NCBI RefSeq assembly: GCF_022347725.1
Contig: NZ_JAKRGB010000002.1
Span: forward strand, 62,001 to 126,000
Direction: 5' to 3'
DNA from: Ruegeria sp. Ofav3-42
GTDB lineage: Bacteria; Pseudomonadota; Alphaproteobacteria; Rhodobacterales; Rhodobacteraceae
Length of the DNA stretch: 64,000 bases
The notes beneath the pieces were generated by a model. The model did no database searches, was not told the DNA's origin, and saw only the letters and a program-made list of their open reading frames with translations. Every line of letters starts with the position of its first letter. The first letter of the stretch is position 1. The position numbers and the translations under genes were made by a program. Positions 61,789 to 64,000 of this stretch are shown here, one piece after another.

Positions 61789-63105
61789 ATGCAACCTGTT
61801 TTGATCTCTGAAAAAAACGTACTTGTTCTGGGTGCATACGGGTTTATCGGTGCCGCCGTAACCCGGTCGCTTCGGCGCAGCGGTGCGCGTGTTTCAGCGT
61901 TCGTGCGCAGCGAGAGAACGGGTGCGCAGGTCCTGCCCGGAGTGCCCACGGTGCAAGGCGATCTGCGCGATTACGCAGACCCACAGGATTGGCAGGACGC
62001 GCTGGCGGGTATCGACTGCGTCGTGAACTGTGCCGGCGCATTGCAGGATGGGCCGCCGGACGATCTGGAAGCCGTTCACCACACGGCGGTCGCCGCTTTG
62101 GGTCTGGCCTGTGCCCAACGGGGTATCGCGGTCGTTCAGGTTTCGGCAATTGGGGCGACTGCGGACGCTGATACGGATTTCATGCGAACCAAGGCCGCCG
62201 GGGATAAGGCGCTGAGGTCTTGCGGTGTTCCGCTTTGGATACTTCGGCCGGGATTGGTTATTGGGCAATCCGATTACGGCGGCACGGCCCTTTTGCGCAT
62301 GCTGGCTGCTGTGCCCTTAGTTCAACCGGTGGCTTATCCCGAAACGCTTGTTCAGTGTATCGGAATGCCCGATCTGTGCCGCGCGGTCGTAGGCGCCGTT
62401 GCGGGAGAGCTGCCGCAAGGTACTTATGACCTTATCGAAGACGAACCACAGCCCCTCGTGAATGTTCTGGCCGAGACGCGCCAATGGTTGGGTTTTCCAG
62501 CCGCGCGCGTGACGGTGGCACTCCCCCCGGTTTTGACGCGCTTGGTTGCCAGCGGCGCAGATGGGCTCAGCCATTTGGGATGGCGCTCGCCCCTGCGCAG
62601 CAATGCGATGAAAGTAATGGAAACGGGCGTTGTCGGAGACCCTGAACCTTACCGGATGGCTGCTGGCTACGCGATCGCGCCATTAGAACAGATCCATGCA
62701 AACCTGACCTGTTCGCGAGAGCACAGGCTGACAGCACGCATGACGCTGTTGATGCCCTTCGTTGTTGGCGTTCTCAGCTTGTTTTGGATTCTGTCCGGCC
62801 TTTTTGGTCTTGTGGGGGTCTCTGCGGCAGCGAGCATTCTGATGAATGCGGGGTGGGGCTTTGCAGCCGCGCTTGCCAGCGTCATTTTCTGGTCCTTCGT
62901 CGATATCGCGTTGGGGCTGGCCATCCTGTGGCGGCCATGGGCGACGCGCGCTTGCTTGGCGCAGTTTGGCGTAGCCGCGCTCTATCTCGCGGCGGCGACA
63001 CTCGTTGTTCCCGTGCTTTGGGTCGACCCATTGGGCCCGCTGACCAAGATCTTGCCCGCGATGACATTGTCTCTGGTCGCTTGGCCCATGTTGCAAAGCC
63101 GATGA
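61789..63105 (+). CDS. NAD(P)-binding SDR protein fused to DoxX-like membrane domain
   Basis: 438 residues from the ATG at 61789 (a GTG at 61780 is also possible). The N-terminal half is an extended/atypical SDR (NVLVLGAYGFIGAAVTRSLRRSG, GDLRDYADPQDW, VVQVSAIGATADADTDFMRTKAAGDKALR). The C-terminal third holds four hydrophobic segments (from about residue 320), matching a DoxX-like fold. The fusion is known as an SDR-DoxX-like family protein. The stop overlaps the DUF2269 gene start (ATGA at 63102-63105). Confidence 0.85.
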   Translation: MQPVLISEKNVLVLGAYGFIGAAVTRSLRRSGARVSAFVRSERTGAQVLPGVPTVQGDLRDYADPQDWQDALAGIDCVVNCAGALQDGPPDDLEAVHHTAVAALGLACAQRGIAVVQVSAIGATADADTDFMRTKAAGDKALRSCGVPLWILRPGLVIGQSDYGGTALLRMLAAVPLVQPVAYPETLVQCIGMPDLCRAVVGAVAGELPQGTYDLIEDEPQPLVNVLAETRQWLGFPAARVTVALPPVLTRLVASGADGLSHLGWRSPLRSNAMKVMETGVVGDPEPYRMAAGYAIAPLEQIHANLTCSREHRLTARMTLLMPFVVGVLSLFWILSGLFGLVGVSAAASILMNAGWGFAAALASVIFWSFVDIALGLAILWRPWATRACLAQFGVAALYLAAATLVVPVLWVDPLGPLTKILPAMTLSLVAWPMLQSR

Positions 63106-63578
63106 CAGACCCTGATCTGATCCTGCGCTGGTTGCACATTATCGGGGCCTGCATCCTGTTGGGCACCGGTACCGGGATCGCGTTTTTCATGCTGATGGCG
63201 CACCGGTCGGGCGATCCGCGTTTCATAGCGCAAACTGCGGGTGTGGTGGTGTTAGCCGATTTGGTGTTCACGACGACGGCTGTCATCGCGCAGCCGGTCA
63301 CAGGGGGGCTGCTGGCTTGGCGGTTGGGATGGTCGCTGAGCGATGGGTGGATCGTTCTGTCATTGGCCCTTTACGGTGTAGCGGGCCTGTTCTGGTTGCC
63401 GGTCGTCTGGATACAGATCAGACTGCGTGACCTGGCTCGGACAGCTGCCGAATCCGGCGATCCTTTGCCCGCGTCCTACCAACGGCTGTTTCAGATCTGG
63501 TTTGCCTGCGGTTTTCCCGCATTCGCGGCTGTGCTGGCGATTGTCTGGCTGATGATTGCCAGACCAACACTCGGCTAA
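63102..63578 (+). CDS. DUF2269 family membrane protein
   Basis: 158 residues, four predicted membrane helices. The N-terminal LILRWLHIIGACILLGTGTGIAFFMLMAH and the central VLADLVFTTTAVIAQPVTGGLLAW are characteristic of DUF2269, which has a histidine in the first helix that might bind heme or metal. The start overlaps the SDR-DoxX gene by four bases, so the two probably work together. Function is unknown. Confidence 0.85.
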   Translation: MTDPDLILRWLHIIGACILLGTGTGIAFFMLMAHRSGDPRFIAQTAGVVVLADLVFTTTAVIAQPVTGGLLAWRLGWSLSDGWIVLSLALYGVAGLFWLPVVWIQIRLRDLARTAAESGDPLPASYQRLFQIWFACGFPAFAAVLAIVWLMIARPTLG

Positions 63579-63685
63579 AGCCAGTTCGCGGCGATCTGCG
63601 CGCCACACAAATTTCATGTCATTTCGGGCTGTTGCACTGAACGACACCCGGTTAGCTTGTTGGCAAACCCGCTTGGAGGCTTCGA

Positions 63686-64000
63686 TTGGAATCCCTACTC
63701 GTCCTTGTTGGATTGATCGTTTTGGCCATCCCCGTGGCTATTATTGTTCTGCTGGTCGCACAGGTCAGATTGCGTCGCAGGGTTGAACTGCTTGAATTGC
63801 AACTCCGCGCGCTTGGCGGAGAAACCCCCAAGCAGGAGGCGAAAGCTGAACCTTCTGAAGTGAAGGAAGCGAAACCTTCGCCTTGGCCGGCGATCAAGAC
63901 CGCGACGCCTGAAACGGTCCCGAGTGAGGTGACATCCGAACCAGAGACGAAGGGCGCGTCTGTCGAGATTCCGGTCCGGGAAGATCGCCTCGCGGTGTTT
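63686..64000 (+). CDS. DUF2339 family membrane protein (N-terminal part)
   Basis: The window ends inside this gene, so 105 residues are visible. TTG 63686 follows GGAGG (63675-63679) with six bases between. A first membrane helix (ESLLVLVGLIVLAIPVAIIV) precedes a short coiled coil (QVRLRRRVELLELQLRALGG) and a Pro/Glu/Lys-rich linker, the usual start of DUF2339 proteins, which have many more helices further on. No stop codon lies in frame before the window ends. Confidence 0.75.
   Translation, partial: MESLLVLVGLIVLAIPVAIIVLLVAQVRLRRRVELLELQLRALGGETPKQEAKAEPSEVKEAKPSPWPAIKTATPETVPSEVTSEPETKGASVEIPVREDRLAVF

Noticed and set aside
1..64000. CRISPR array, tRNA or rRNA gene, insertion sequence, prophage
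   Set aside because: I looked for regular repeats, cloverleaf-like segments, transposase motifs and phage genes in the gaps and found none; the gaps are all below 300 bp.

Overview
The window is chromosomal DNA of an alphaproteobacterium, most likely a marine roseobacter (Rhodobacteraceae). The evidence is the gene order (miaB-phoH-ybeY-corC-lnt-metK-trmB; aroA-cmk with rpsA-ihfB-lapA-trpF-trpB; rplY, pth and ychF close together), a SAM/SAH riboswitch in front of metK (a class reported essentially from Rhodobacterales), Rhodobacteraceae-type families (DUF6525, DUF1007/NicO, DUF2339) and a high GC content. Coding density is high, no gap between genes exceeds 300 bp, and I saw no tRNA, rRNA, insertion sequence, prophage or CRISPR array.

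Layout. 1-9960 is a housekeeping block on the + strand: tRNA modification (miaB end, trmB), an outer-membrane beta-barrel, phoH, the rRNA nuclease ybeY, a CorC-like CBS protein, lnt, riboswitch-controlled metK, then aroA and cmk. 9960-15350 is an accessory segment lying between cmk and rpsA: a secreted YHS protein, a secreted protein of unknown function, a flavin-dependent halogenase, a cytoplasmic sulfatase and DUF6525. 15400-21230 returns to core genes: rpsA behind a structured leader, ihfB, lapA, trpF, trpB and a methyltransferase. 21229-29740 is almost all minus strand: an IsdG-type heme oxygenase, DUF2237, a serine hydrolase, pth, a DUF3604 enzyme, rplY, an L-lactate dehydrogenase, trpA and a PagL-like lipid A deacylase. 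ychF (+) follows.

31090-38660 carries a SnoaL-like protein, a LysR regulator and NAD-dependent formate dehydrogenase encoded by two genes (gamma and beta subunits fused, then the molybdenum alpha subunit), then a cyclase/thioesterase pair. 38670-44550 is the tamA-tamB outer-membrane assembly pair. 44710-53420 is a purine (ureide) catabolism neighbourhood: urate hydroxylase PuuD, a divergent LysR gene, hydroxyisourate hydrolase, a fused allantoinase/OHCU decarboxylase, ureidoglycolate lyase and ureidoglycine aminohydrolase. Together these take urate towards glyoxylate, urea and ammonia, except for an allantoate-hydrolysing step not seen here; a glyoxylate/hydroxypyruvate reductase lies at the end. 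A gap gene and two small secreted proteins are interspersed.

53550-64000 holds an acyl-CoA dehydrogenase with a thioesterase, a DUF1007/NicO nickel-cobalt transport pair, truA, a ycjX-GNAT-ycjF operon, a VIT1/CCC1 metal transporter, an SDR-DoxX fusion with a DUF2269 membrane protein, and the start of a DUF2339 protein cut by the window edge.

The signals most worth following up are the orphan halogenase inside the split cmk/rpsA cluster, the nested-hairpin leader of rpsA, the LysR operator array before the formate dehydrogenase genes, and large palindromes in convergent intergenic regions. No wholly new multi-gene system is evident.
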